64,000 nt of DNA. Source: Polynucleobacter sp. MWH-Berg-3C6 (GTDB lineage Bacteria; Pseudomonadota; Gammaproteobacteria; Burkholderiales; Burkholderiaceae). The stretch is taken from NCBI RefSeq assembly GCF_018881855.1, contig NZ_JACVPN010000003.1:124001-188000 (forward strand), written 5' to 3'. Both the position numbers and the translations under genes were made by a program. Of the stretch, positions 40,498 to 49,745 are shown piece by piece (the first letter of the stretch is position 1; each line of letters opens with the position of its first letter). The notes under the pieces were generated by a model, which worked only from the letters and a program-made list of their open reading frames with translations, was not told where the DNA came from and ran no database searches.

Positions 40498-41655
40498 TTA
40501 GCGCCTGCCAAACATCATCTGGCGAGCTAAGGCTGTTTTGACTGGTGGAAGCCACTGCAGGGCGGATAAGGCCAATCCACGAGCCATCACAATTGGAGCA
40601 AGATTGGAAGTAAATACTCGAGCCATGAAGTCTGTCAGACCAATCGTGGTTGTTCTATCTGTTTTGCGACTTTGCGCATAGCTTTCTAATGCATTTTGAA
40701 GATCTACTGGAGTTTGGTTTTCTACTGCACCTGAAAATACCCCGACTAATTTTTCAGCAAGCAAAAAGGCATCCCGTAATCCTAAATTTAATCCTTGCCC
40801 TGCAACTGGGTGCAGGGTTTGTGCGGCGTTACCAATCCAGACTTCATTGTCTTTGGTAATTTCCTTGCGGTAGTTCAGTCCTAACTCATACAAGCGACGA
40901 TCTTGAATTTTTAAAAAGCGGCCAATGCGTGAACCAAATTCTTTTTGTAGGGATTCCAGAAAATCTGCATCACTTAATTGCAGGCGATGCTGTGATGACT
41001 CTGGCGATCCACACCAAACTAGATTCAAAATATGATTGCCATAATGACTTGGAAGCACTGCTAATGGACCTTCAGAGGTAAAGCGTTCCCAGGCCTGATA
41101 GGGCGCTGCGTTTTCTACTTCAACTAATCCCACTAGGGCCGACTGGCCGTAGTCTCGCCCAGATTCAACCCAATCTTGAGTTTTAAATAAGCCCCCTTCA
41201 GCATGCACTATGCATTTAGCATTCATGCTTACAGGGCTATCTTCTTTGTCAATGTGTAGCCATTCAAAATGAGGGCTCTGAGTTTGAATGATTCTCAATG
41301 CTTGGCGAAGTGTGATGTGAATATCACGATAGCGAATGATGTGACCCAAGGCATCTTGTTTAAGCTCTTCCCGTGTCATCAAGGCACGGCCAAATCGACC
41401 CGCCTGTGAAACATGTACGCGATGAATATCAGCGCATTCAGAGGGCCAGGCATGAATCGTATCGAGTAGAAGCTTGCTGCCATGCGAAAGGGCGATGCCT
41501 CGGCTATCAGCTGAAGCTAAATCAGCATCCTCTTTTGGGTTACGGTCGATCAGAGTAAGTTTTGCATCTGGAAACTTTTGTAGAGTCCAGGCTGCGCAAG
41601 CAAGGCCAACAGGTCCGCCTCCATGAATCAAGATATCGCAACTAGATGAACTCAT
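40498..41655 (-). CDS. UbiH/UbiI/VisC-family FAD monooxygenase
   Basis: Flavin-dependent aromatic hydroxylase (385 residues), probably adding a ring hydroxyl in ubiquinone synthesis. It has the FAD-binding ILIHGGGPVGLACA near residues 8-21, a DSRGIALSHGS segment, and the GNAAQTLHPVAGQGLNLGLRDA motif near 275 typical of the UbiH/UbiI/UbiF group. Which ring position it hydroxylates is not decidable from sequence. It lies 9 bp after pepP, the common pepP-ubiH arrangement. Confidence 0.88.
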   Translation of the reverse strand: MSSSSCDILIHGGGPVGLACAAWTLQKFPDAKLTLIDRNPKEDADLASADSRGIALSHGSKLLLDTIHAWPSECADIHRVHVSQAGRFGRALMTREELKQDALGHIIRYRDIHITLRQALRIIQTQSPHFEWLHIDKEDSPVSMNAKCIVHAEGGLFKTQDWVESGRDYGQSALVGLVEVENAAPYQAWERFTSEGPLAVLPSHYGNHILNLVWCGSPESSQHRLQLSDADFLESLQKEFGSRIGRFLKIQDRRLYELGLNYRKEITKDNEVWIGNAAQTLHPVAGQGLNLGLRDAFLLAEKLVGVFSGAVENQTPVDLQNALESYAQSRKTDRTTTIGLTDFMARVFTSNLAPIVMARGLALSALQWLPPVKTALARQMMFGRR

Positions 41656-41664
41656 AGCTGATGT

Positions 41665-43038
41665 TTAAGCATGCTTCATGAGGGCTTCAATTTCATCGGC
41701 CTTCACTGGCACCCCACGCGAGATTAATTCGCAGCCAGAGCTATTAATGACGGCATCATCCTCAATCCGAATACCAATATTCCAAAAGGCCTCGTCGACA
41801 TCATCCGCAGGTCTTACGTATAGACCTGGCTCAATCGTAATGACCATGCCGCTTTTGAGAATGCGCCAAGGCTTATCTTCTTTAGAGGAGCCTTCAACTT
41901 GTTCGCGATACGAGCCAACATCATGTACATCCATACCTAACCAGTGTGAAGTACGGTGCATATAAAAACGCCGATAAGCGCCAGTCTCGATTGCATTCTC
42001 CAGCGAGCCTAATTCAGAGAGCTTGAGGAGTTTTTCATCAAGCAGACCTTGCGTTAATACTTTGAGCGCAGCATCGTGGGGCTGCATAAAAGTATTCCCA
42101 GGCTTGCTTGCTGCAATTGCTGCTTCTTGCGCAGCGAGTGTAATGTCATAAAGCGCGCGCTGAGGGCCAGAAAACTTTCCATTGACTGGGAAGGTGCGGG
42201 TGATGTCAGATGCATACCCATCAAGCTCGCACCCCGCATCAATTAAACAGAGGTCGCCGCTACGTAATTCGGTTGATCCAGCTCGATAGTGCAGGATGCA
42301 TGAGTTTGCACCGCCAGCAACGATGCTGTTATAGGCAACACTCTGAGAACCACTATTGCGGAACTCATGAAGTAGCTCGGCTTCAAGTTGATACTCACGT
42401 ATTCCGGGTTTGCACACCTGCATCGCGCGAATATGGGCGCGGGCAGAGATGGCTGCAGCACGGCGCATCGTATCAATTTCCTGTACGTCTTTAAAGAGGC
42501 GCATCTCATGAATGAATGCTTCTACATCATGAAATTCAGAGGGCGGGTTAACGCCTGAGCGCGCTTGACCACGAACTTGCTTCATCCAATGACGTAAGCG
42601 ACGATCCGCTTCTGCGCTTTCTGCTAAGCGGATATAAACCGCATCTTGATCAGCTAATAATTCACCAAGTTTGCGATCAAGCTCTTGATTGCTATGCGCG
42701 AACTCAATGCCAAGTTTTGTTGGTGCAGCCTCTGGTCCGAGGCGGATACCATCCCAAATTTCTCGCTCGGGATCTTTAGGTCTGCAAAATAAATGGGATT
42801 GCAATTCGTAGTCTTTGCCACTACCTTTTACCGTCATTACTAAAGTTGCGCCTGGCTCTTCAAAACCAGTTAAGTAAAAGAAATCGCTGTCATGACGATA
42901 GGGAAATTCGCTATCGCGATTTCGTGCGACTTCAGGTGCAGTAGAAATGACGGCAACACCGCTACCAGTCTTGGCGTAAATTTGTTTTGCTAGCGCATTT
43001 CTGCGTTCTTGATAAATTTTGTTATTCATAAGCTGCAT
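41665..43038 (-). CDS. pepP: PepP, Xaa-Pro aminopeptidase
   Basis: Dinuclear metal peptidase removing N-terminal residues before proline. The 457-residue product has an N-terminal AMP_N domain and a pita-bread catalytic domain with metal ligands in IDAGCELDGYASDITRTFP, HRTSHWLGMDVHDVG, ITIEPGLYV and GIRIEDD. The start at 43038 has an AGAG element at suitable distance; ATG at 43029 is an alternative. Either overlaps the murU stop, so translation is coupled. Confidence 0.94.
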   Translation of the reverse strand: MQLMNNKIYQERRNALAKQIYAKTGSGVAVISTAPEVARNRDSEFPYRHDSDFFYLTGFEEPGATLVMTVKGSGKDYELQSHLFCRPKDPEREIWDGIRLGPEAAPTKLGIEFAHSNQELDRKLGELLADQDAVYIRLAESAEADRRLRHWMKQVRGQARSGVNPPSEFHDVEAFIHEMRLFKDVQEIDTMRRAAAISARAHIRAMQVCKPGIREYQLEAELLHEFRNSGSQSVAYNSIVAGGANSCILHYRAGSTELRSGDLCLIDAGCELDGYASDITRTFPVNGKFSGPQRALYDITLAAQEAAIAASKPGNTFMQPHDAALKVLTQGLLDEKLLKLSELGSLENAIETGAYRRFYMHRTSHWLGMDVHDVGSYREQVEGSSKEDKPWRILKSGMVITIEPGLYVRPADDVDEAFWNIGIRIEDDAVINSSGCELISRGVPVKADEIEALMKHA

Positions 43039-43738
43039 TGAGCTCTTGTAAGCGTTGTGGAGTCCCTACATCGTGCCATGGACCGGTATATTTTTCACCA
43101 GACACTTTATTTTGCGCCATAGCCTTCCTCAGAAGGGGTGCCAGCTTTGCCGGAACGCCGATTTCTAATTCTCTAAAGAGATCCTTGTGGTAGATGCCAA
43201 TCCCTGAAAAAGTGAGCTTCTCTGCGCCTTCAGAGGGGTGATCGCTCACTAATCCATCTTTCAGATAAAAGTCCCCATTGGGGTGCTGAACCGGATTTGG
43301 AACCATGAGAAGGTATGCCAACAATTTACTGGGCTGATTGCGCAGTTTTGAGACCACGTCTAAAAGTGCCTGGACAGGTAGGTTGGGACTAAATACATCA
43401 CCATTAATGACTAAAAAATAATCCTCTGGCAAAAGCAGAGGGAGCGCCTTACGAATGCCGCCAGCAGTTTCTAGCGCACTACCCTCAGGCGAGTATTGAA
43501 TCTTGAGACCAAATTGCCGACCATCTTTCAAACTTTCTTCTATTTTTTCACCAAGCCATGCATGATTGATCACAGCCTCTTGAATGCCTGACTGAGCAAG
43601 AGCTTCCAGATGCCAGGCAAGCAAGGATTTATTTTGAATCGTGAGTAAGGGCTTTGGCAGACTATCAGTCAGAGGCCGCATCCGCTCACCCCTACCAGCG
43701 GCGAGCAGAAAACAAGGAATGGATTGATTCTTGTTCAT
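43022..43738 (-). CDS. murU: MurU, MurNAc-1-phosphate uridylyltransferase
   Basis: Nucleotidyltransferase (238 residues) making UDP-MurNAc from MurNAc-1-phosphate in the MraY-independent recycling route. It has the sugar-nucleotidyltransferase signature LAAGRGERMRPLTDSLPKPLLTI and FLVINGDVFSP. Assignment to MurU rather than another NDP-sugar enzyme rests on the adjacent amgK, 13 bp upstream, and the lptD-linked location as in Pseudomonas. Confidence 0.88.
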   Translation of the reverse strand: MNKNQSIPCFLLAAGRGERMRPLTDSLPKPLLTIQNKSLLAWHLEALAQSGIQEAVINHAWLGEKIEESLKDGRQFGLKIQYSPEGSALETAGGIRKALPLLLPEDYFLVINGDVFSPNLPVQALLDVVSKLRNQPSKLLAYLLMVPNPVQHPNGDFYLKDGLVSDHPSEGAEKLTFSGIGIYHKDLFRELEIGVPAKLAPLLRKAMAQNKVSGEKYTGPWHDVGTPQRLQELNAAYE

Positions 43739-43751
43739 ACGTGTTTACTGA

Positions 43752-44753
43752 CTAGTCTTTCTTTTGACGAGTGGACTCCAAAATGCGCGCTAATGGTTTT
43801 AGTTCAATATAGCGATTAGCAGTAGCGATTGCATATTCCAGTACTAGAGGGATATCTTTCAGGTATCCATCCTTGCCATCACGATGAAAGAGTCTTGCAA
43901 AAATACCAAGAACTTTCAGGTGTCGTTGTAAACCCATCCACTCAAAATCGCGATAGAACTGACCAAAATCATCCGGCATGGGTAGTTTGGCTTTACGACC
44001 TGCTTCCCAGAATTTAATGACCCAATCAATCACACGCTCCTCTGGCCATGCTATGTAAGCATCTCGCCATAAAGAGGCGGCATCATATGTAATTGGCCCA
44101 TAAACAGCGTCTTGAAAATCGATCACGCCTGGATTGTCTTTTTCTGTCACCATTAAATTGCGTGAGTGGTAATCGCGATGCACATAGACTTTTGCTTGTG
44201 CTAGATTATTTTTAATAATGAAGTCAAAAGCTTGTTTGAGTTGAGCTTGTTGTAGATCGCTTAACTGAATATTGAGATGTTTCTTCAAATACCATTCAGG
44301 AAATAAATCTAGTTCTCTTTGTAGGAGAGCTTGATCATAGTTTGGTAGTACACCAGGTTCGCTAGCTAATTGCATTTGCACTAGAGAATGAGTTGCATCT
44401 GCATAGAGGTGATCTGCAGTTTCGTTATTGAGTTCTGCAAGATAGGTTTTGGTGCCCAAATCATTTAATAAAAGAAAACCTTCAGCAGTATTTTGTTCAA
44501 GTATTTTGGGGACATTTAATCCGGCATTAGAGAGCAATAAATCCACTCGAATAAATGCATCTAAAGGTTCATGCTCTGGAGGGGCGTCCATCACGATTAA
44601 GGTCTCAAAATTGGGCTTTTGAGACTCAATACGGAAATAGCGTCTAAAGCTGGCATCTGCTGAGGCTGAGGTCAAAGTGGCGAGATCTAATTGCCAGCTA
44701 GGCTGTAGGCCTTTTAGCCAGTTGCGGAGGGTGTTTAAGCGAGAGTCAGTCAT
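43752..44753 (-). CDS. amgK: AmgK, N-acetylmuramate/GlcNAc kinase
   Basis: Aminoglycoside-phosphotransferase-fold kinase that phosphorylates the anomeric carbon of MurNAc or GlcNAc, feeding MurU. The product from ATG 44753 is 333 residues, with the kinase motif VYVHRDYHSRNLMV near 198 and GVIDFQDAVYGP near 220. I prefer this start to the ATG at 44795, which would overlap the divergent lptD start. With murU it bypasses fosfomycin-sensitive de novo synthesis. Confidence 0.88.
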   Translation of the reverse strand: MTDSRLNTLRNWLKGLQPSWQLDLATLTSASADASFRRYFRIESQKPNFETLIVMDAPPEHEPLDAFIRVDLLLSNAGLNVPKILEQNTAEGFLLLNDLGTKTYLAELNNETADHLYADATHSLVQMQLASEPGVLPNYDQALLQRELDLFPEWYLKKHLNIQLSDLQQAQLKQAFDFIIKNNLAQAKVYVHRDYHSRNLMVTEKDNPGVIDFQDAVYGPITYDAASLWRDAYIAWPEERVIDWVIKFWEAGRKAKLPMPDDFGQFYRDFEWMGLQRHLKVLGIFARLFHRDGKDGYLKDIPLVLEYAIATANRYIELKPLARILESTRQKKD

Positions 44754-44763
44754 GGTCGATTCG

Positions 44764-44769
44764 TATAAT
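44764..44769 (+). promoter_or_regulatory. -10 box TATAAT before lptD
   Basis: A perfect TATAAT lies in the 33-base gap between the amgK and lptD starts. Expected transcription start is near 44776, which gives lptD a leader of about 11 bases. No good -35 is present at 16-18 bases upstream, so activator dependence or another sigma factor is possible. Confidence 0.4.
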
Positions 44770-44786
44770 AAGGCTGGTCTGGATCC

Positions 44787-47309
44787 ATGAGTCATTATCG
44801 CCGTCGCGCCGGCCTTTGCGCCCCTCTTTTTTTAGCTATGACCCTGCGCGTAATCATGGGGGTGATATTGCTTCAATTCGCGTTACCGATTCGGGCGCAG
44901 GCTCCTGCGCCATTGCCCCCAACTTCACAAACTTCTACGAATACGGTACTTTTGCCTGATCGTGGCAATGTGACCGTACTGAAGTTAGATGATCAATTGC
45001 GCGTGGGTCAGCCAATTGAAGATGGTAAAGCATTGACATTCACTTCTAGTGATTCAATTGATGGTGTAGTAGATCGCGATATGCATTTGAAGGGCCGTGC
45101 GCAAATTCGTCGCAACGGCGCGGTTCTTAAAGCTGATGAAATTACTTATGACCCCGATACAGATATCGCTGACTTAATTGGTAATGCAGAGCTCTCTAAA
45201 GGGAATGTTGTCTTTAAGGGTCCTCAGGGTCAATTTAAAGTCGATGCACGTGAAGGTGCGATGGAGACTCCTAGTTATGAACTGCGAGATAGTAGAGGCA
45301 GTGGGAAGGCAAAAAAACTCACGATTGAAGGCCCTGATGTTTTTGTTTTTGATAAGGCAACCTATACCACCTGCACTCCAGAAAATATGGATTGGTATTT
45401 CACGGTCAGTAATTTAGAAATCGATAACGAGCAAAAGGAAATGGTTGGCACCCATGGGGTGATGCGATTCTTTGATGTGCCCATTGCGTATATTCCTTAC
45501 TTCACCGCCCCGACAGGCGGTCAACGTCGTTCAGGACTTCTGGCTCCGATTGCTGGCTATAACTCGAACAATGGTTTTGATATTACCCAGCCTTATTACG
45601 TCAATATTGCACCGAATCGTGATTTGCTGTTATTGCCTCGCTATATGAATCAACGTGGTGTGATGTTGGGCGCGCAATACCGTTTCTTAGATACAAAATA
45701 TTCCGGAACTCTTGGTGGCGACTTCTTGCCATACGACAAACAAACTGGCACTGATCGATGGAAATACGATTGGCAGCAGCGACAAGCATTTACTGGTGGG
45801 GTTGGGCCAGGTGGAGTGCCCTTGCCTGGATCGTGGACTGGTTATGCGAACATGGCCAGGGTTTCAGATAATTTATATCCCACACAATTTTCTCAAAGCC
45901 TAGCTGGGGTTGTAACCAATCAATTCCGCCAAGAAGTTGGAACGACAAAAGGGCTTACAGGTAGTTTGAGTAATTGGAATGTATCTGCAAGAGCTTTAAC
46001 ATTTCAAACCCTTCAGCCAGATCCTACCTCTACTGTTCAGTCGCCTTATAACGTTTTGCCAAACATTACTGCTACTTATAACAATCGCTTAACTCCAGCT
46101 GCTGCAAGTGCAGACGGTAAGTATTTAACTTTACCGAGTGGTCCGGCCACCACTTTTTCCACTGACTTTACGCGCTTTGCATACAACATTCAGGGGCACC
46201 TCGCTGCTACTGCACCAGGTGTTTATAGCCAGGCTGATAGAACGGTAGTAAAAGGTGCAATGGCTTTGCCTCAAGTGACGCCAGGTTATTACCTGACGCC
46301 TAAGGTGAGCTTTCAATCAAATAGCTATAACGCAACTCCATTCAATACTGTTGGTGTGGCTCCAGTTCAAGGTTTCACTATCCCTACGTTTAGTTTGGAT
46401 TCTGGTTTGGCGTTTGAAAGAGATGCTGCCGAGTTGAAAGGATTCTTTGGGCGCGATATGTTGCTGACGATTGAGCCAAGAGCTTTTTATGTGTTCACAC
46501 CATATCAAAGTCAAGCGCAGACACCAATTTTTGATACGGCCTATTCTGGCTTTGGCGTTTCTCAAATCTTTTCTGAAAATTCATTTGTTGGTAATGACCG
46601 TGTTGCCGACAGAAATGCGGCAACCCTAGGTATGACTAGCAGAATGATTGAAGCTAATACGGGTGCAGAGCGAGCCAGCGTCACTTTGGCACAACAGCAG
46701 CAATTTACTGGCCAGAAAGTAGGCTTAAACGGCAATGTTGTTAATCCCTCGACCTATTCTGATACTTTGGGTTCTGCCTCATTACGTTTACTTGGAAACT
46801 TCAGCGCTGATATGTTTGGTCAGTACAACACCCAACTTAATCGCTTTGTACAAAGTACGGTGGGTGGAAGTTGGAGGCCTACCCCTGGCAGAAGTCTGAA
46901 TTTTGGTTATCGTAATGTGTGGTCGCCGCCAGTCCAAGCATCAGTACAAAATAATCAATCATTTACTCCAGCAGCAACCACTACTGATCAGTACAACATC
47001 TCTGGACAATGGCCACTCTCGCGCGAGGTATCTGTATTGGGTCGCTGGGGTTATGATGCTTTAACTACTAAAACATTAAATACCTTGTTAGGTCTAGAGT
47101 GGACGAGAGATTGCTGGACCTTGCGCAGCGTCTACTCACAAATACTCAATACCTCTCAAATAACCACTACCCAAGTGCTCTTCCAAATAGAATTTAGGGG
47201 CTTTGCTAGCGCAGGCAGCAGTCCAGTTGATATCATGAAGCTAAATGTACCTGGATATATGCCAACTTCAAAACCAATCCCACCTTCAATATATGAGAAC
47301 TATCAATAA
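44787..47309 (+). CDS. lptD: LptD, outer-membrane LPS assembly protein
   Basis: Outer-membrane translocon that, with the lipoprotein LptE, inserts lipopolysaccharide into the outer leaflet. The 840-residue precursor has a signal peptide (about 1-38, ending IRAQA), an OstA jellyroll domain (about 70-200) and a large C-terminal barrel. The mature chain contains only two cysteines, near 195 (TTCTPEN) and 775 (RDCWTLR), allowing one interdomain disulfide. Its stop shares a base with the surA start, coupling it to its own folding chaperone. Confidence 0.94.
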   Translation: MSHYRRRAGLCAPLFLAMTLRVIMGVILLQFALPIRAQAPAPLPPTSQTSTNTVLLPDRGNVTVLKLDDQLRVGQPIEDGKALTFTSSDSIDGVVDRDMHLKGRAQIRRNGAVLKADEITYDPDTDIADLIGNAELSKGNVVFKGPQGQFKVDAREGAMETPSYELRDSRGSGKAKKLTIEGPDVFVFDKATYTTCTPENMDWYFTVSNLEIDNEQKEMVGTHGVMRFFDVPIAYIPYFTAPTGGQRRSGLLAPIAGYNSNNGFDITQPYYVNIAPNRDLLLLPRYMNQRGVMLGAQYRFLDTKYSGTLGGDFLPYDKQTGTDRWKYDWQQRQAFTGGVGPGGVPLPGSWTGYANMARVSDNLYPTQFSQSLAGVVTNQFRQEVGTTKGLTGSLSNWNVSARALTFQTLQPDPTSTVQSPYNVLPNITATYNNRLTPAAASADGKYLTLPSGPATTFSTDFTRFAYNIQGHLAATAPGVYSQADRTVVKGAMALPQVTPGYYLTPKVSFQSNSYNATPFNTVGVAPVQGFTIPTFSLDSGLAFERDAAELKGFFGRDMLLTIEPRAFYVFTPYQSQAQTPIFDTAYSGFGVSQIFSENSFVGNDRVADRNAATLGMTSRMIEANTGAERASVTLAQQQQFTGQKVGLNGNVVNPSTYSDTLGSASLRLLGNFSADMFGQYNTQLNRFVQSTVGGSWRPTPGRSLNFGYRNVWSPPVQASVQNNQSFTPAATTTDQYNISGQWPLSREVSVLGRWGYDALTTKTLNTLLGLEWTRDCWTLRSVYSQILNTSQITTTQVLFQIEFRGFASAGSSPVDIMKLNVPGYMPTSKPIPPSIYENYQ

Positions 47310-48760
47310 TGCTCAGTAGGAACCTTTTGAAACAGATTCTGTCCGCCATCCTAGTCTTAAGTGCTGCTTCGTTTGCGGGCGTTGTCTACTCTCAAGATTC
47401 AAAGACTGGTAATACAACAGATAGCAAAATTCGTAATATCGATGGCGTCGCTGCCGTAGTGAATACCGGTTTTGTAACTCGTAAAGAAATCGATGACCGC
47501 ATTATCGCCCTCCAGAAGCAGGGGGCAAAGTTGCCAGATGCTGCCAGCTTAAGAACACTGGTATTAGAGCGCCTCATTATCGAAAAAATTCAACTTCAGA
47601 ATGCCGAGCAAGAAGGCATTGTGGTTAGCAAAAAAGAGTTAGAAAAAATTATTGGTGATATTGCTGAGAAAAATAAATTAACTTATGCGGAGTTCAAAGC
47701 CAAAATCATTGCAACAGGTATGACGTTTGAACGTTATAAAGAGACCTTGCGGGATGATATTGTCTTAAGTCGGTATCGCGAGCGAGCAGTAGAGGCCAAG
47801 ATTAAGATTTCAGATGCAGAGGTAGACAATTTCATTGCAGATCGCATGCGTGCAATGGCTGGTGGTGGTGAGCAACGTTCTGCGCCGCCTGCAAAAGGCG
47901 AGCCTGAAGAAATTGATGTCGCGCAAATTTTTATTCCAGTAGATACGGGTGCTGGTGCAAGTGCTCAAGCCGAAGCAAAGAAGCAAGCCGAGGCTTTGCT
48001 GCGTGATGCAAAAGGAGATGTAGATTTTTTACAGCTCGGTGCCGCAGCTGCAAAAACAAATCCTAAAATTAAATTTCAAGATTTAGGTTACCGTAGCCCC
48101 GATCGCTTGCCGCAATTGTTTTATGAGGCCATTCGCAATACTGGCGGCGGACAAGTTGCTAATGCAGTGGTGAAGAGTCCGGCAGGGTATCACGTGCTGA
48201 AGGTTTTAGATCGTCGCGCACTTAGTGCGGCCCCCGCTGCGCAGCAGGTAGCATCACAAGATTCTGCGCCGACAACGCCCCAAAATATTCCAATTACCCA
48301 AACCATGGCGCGTCATATTTTGTTAAAAAAGAGACCAGGCTTAACCGATCAAGACGCAGAGAGACGTTTGCAAGGCTATCGCGATCAAGTACGAGCCAAG
48401 ACTGCTGATTTTGGTGAGCTCGCTAAAAAGTATTCTGAGGACGGATCAGCTCCCAATGGGGGTAATTTAGGGTGGATGGGCCCTGGAGATTTGGTACCTG
48501 AATTTGAGCAAGCAATGAATCGACTTCAAATTGGTGAGGTCAGTAATCCAGTGAAGTCTGAGTTTGGTTGGCACTTAATTCAGGTATTGGAGCGCCGCGA
48601 AGCGCAGTTAACGGTTGAAAAGCAGCGAGATTTTGCGCGTGCAGCTATCCGCGAAAGAAAGTTCGAGCAGGCCTACCAGGATTGGATTCGTGAATTGCGC
48701 GACACAGCAACTGTAAAAATCTTGAACTCAGACGATGCAGCCAACGCCGCACCCCGTTAA
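47309..48760 (+). CDS. surA: SurA, periplasmic chaperone / peptidyl-prolyl isomerase
   Basis: Chaperone for outer-membrane proteins, notably LptD. The 483-residue product has a signal peptide (about 1-29), an N-terminal SurA chaperone domain (about 42-185), a degenerate first parvulin domain (about 205-295) and a second parvulin domain (about 325-430) with ARHILLKKRPGLT and DGSAPNGGNLGWMGPGDLVPEF. A short Ala/Gln-rich linker separates the two. Overlaps lptD by 1 base and pdxA by 26. Confidence 0.94.
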   Translation: MLSRNLLKQILSAILVLSAASFAGVVYSQDSKTGNTTDSKIRNIDGVAAVVNTGFVTRKEIDDRIIALQKQGAKLPDAASLRTLVLERLIIEKIQLQNAEQEGIVVSKKELEKIIGDIAEKNKLTYAEFKAKIIATGMTFERYKETLRDDIVLSRYRERAVEAKIKISDAEVDNFIADRMRAMAGGGEQRSAPPAKGEPEEIDVAQIFIPVDTGAGASAQAEAKKQAEALLRDAKGDVDFLQLGAAAAKTNPKIKFQDLGYRSPDRLPQLFYEAIRNTGGGQVANAVVKSPAGYHVLKVLDRRALSAAPAAQQVASQDSAPTTPQNIPITQTMARHILLKKRPGLTDQDAERRLQGYRDQVRAKTADFGELAKKYSEDGSAPNGGNLGWMGPGDLVPEFEQAMNRLQIGEVSNPVKSEFGWHLIQVLERREAQLTVEKQRDFARAAIRERKFEQAYQDWIRELRDTATVKILNSDDAANAAPR

Positions 48761-49742
48761 ATTAGTAATCACTACTGGTGACCCTGCTGGTATTGGACCA
48801 GAAGTTTCTCTGGCTGCAGCAAAAGATTTTTTGAGTCATCAGCCTGACGTTCGCATTACTTTATTGGGTGATGCAAGTTTATTTAAAGATTCTTCAGGCA
48901 AAAGCCCAAGCACCTCTGATCATTTAAAGATTGAGTCAATTTCACTGGGCTCACCCAGGGTTCCGGGGGTATTAAATCCTGCTAATGCGCAATATGTCCT
49001 GAATCTTCTAGACCGAGCTAGTGACGCCTGTCTTCATGGAGATTTTGATGCGATGGTCACGGCGCCAGTTCAAAAGAGCCTGATTAATACTGCTGGTATT
49101 CCTTTTACTGGGCATACCGAGTATTTAGCGCAGCGCTGCAATACAGAGCATGTTGTCATGATGTTGTGTGCTCCATTGCCAGCAGGTTTTTTGGGGATTC
49201 AATCGCGCAAGGACTTTAGGGTTGCCTTGGCGAGCACTCACCTTCCCTTGAAGGATGTTTCATCTTCCTTAAGTTATGAGCTCTTGCTTGAAACGATTCA
49301 AATCGTCAACCAAGATTTGCATGACAAATTTGGTATTGCCAAGCCAGTGATTAGGGTGGCTGGCTTAAATCCGCATGCAGGGGAGTCTGGTTATTTGGGC
49401 CATGAAGAAGTAGAGATGATTACGCCAGCAATTGAATCGGCCAAGCAGCAGGGAATTGATGTTTCTGGACCATACCCTGGGGACACCATGTTTGACCCTT
49501 CAGCACTCGAGCATGTCGATGCATTCATAGCGATGTATCACGATCAAGGATTAGCCCCGTTTAAGTTTGTCACTTTTGGCGGCGGCGTGAATGTGACTTT
49601 AGGCCTACCAATCATCCGAACATCAGTAGATCATGGAACTGCTTTGGATATCGCTGGGAAGGGAATTGCTGATTCTGGCAGCATGCTAGAGGCTCTCCGT
49701 TTGGCTTATGAGCTCGCCTTAAACCAAAGAAAGTTAAGCTAG
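48735..49742 (+). CDS. pdxA: PdxA, 4-hydroxythreonine-4-phosphate dehydrogenase
   Basis: Metal- and NAD-dependent dehydrogenase of pyridoxal 5'-phosphate synthesis. The 335-residue product has VITTGDPAGIGPEVSL at the start, GHTEYLAQR, GLNPHAGESGYLG and YHDQGLAPFKF, all family hallmarks. Its start lies inside the last codons of surA, and rsmA follows 3 bp after the stop; the lptD-surA-pdxA-rsmA order is widely conserved. Confidence 0.96.
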   Translation: MQPTPHPVKLVITTGDPAGIGPEVSLAAAKDFLSHQPDVRITLLGDASLFKDSSGKSPSTSDHLKIESISLGSPRVPGVLNPANAQYVLNLLDRASDACLHGDFDAMVTAPVQKSLINTAGIPFTGHTEYLAQRCNTEHVVMMLCAPLPAGFLGIQSRKDFRVALASTHLPLKDVSSSLSYELLLETIQIVNQDLHDKFGIAKPVIRVAGLNPHAGESGYLGHEEVEMITPAIESAKQQGIDVSGPYPGDTMFDPSALEHVDAFIAMYHDQGLAPFKFVTFGGGVNVTLGLPIIRTSVDHGTALDIAGKGIADSGSMLEALRLAYELALNQRKLS

Positions 49743-49745
49743 GGA

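Noticed and set aside
44754..44795. Longer amgK start at 44795
   Set aside because: It would overlap the divergent lptD start and its -10 box, and the 14 extra residues are not family-like.
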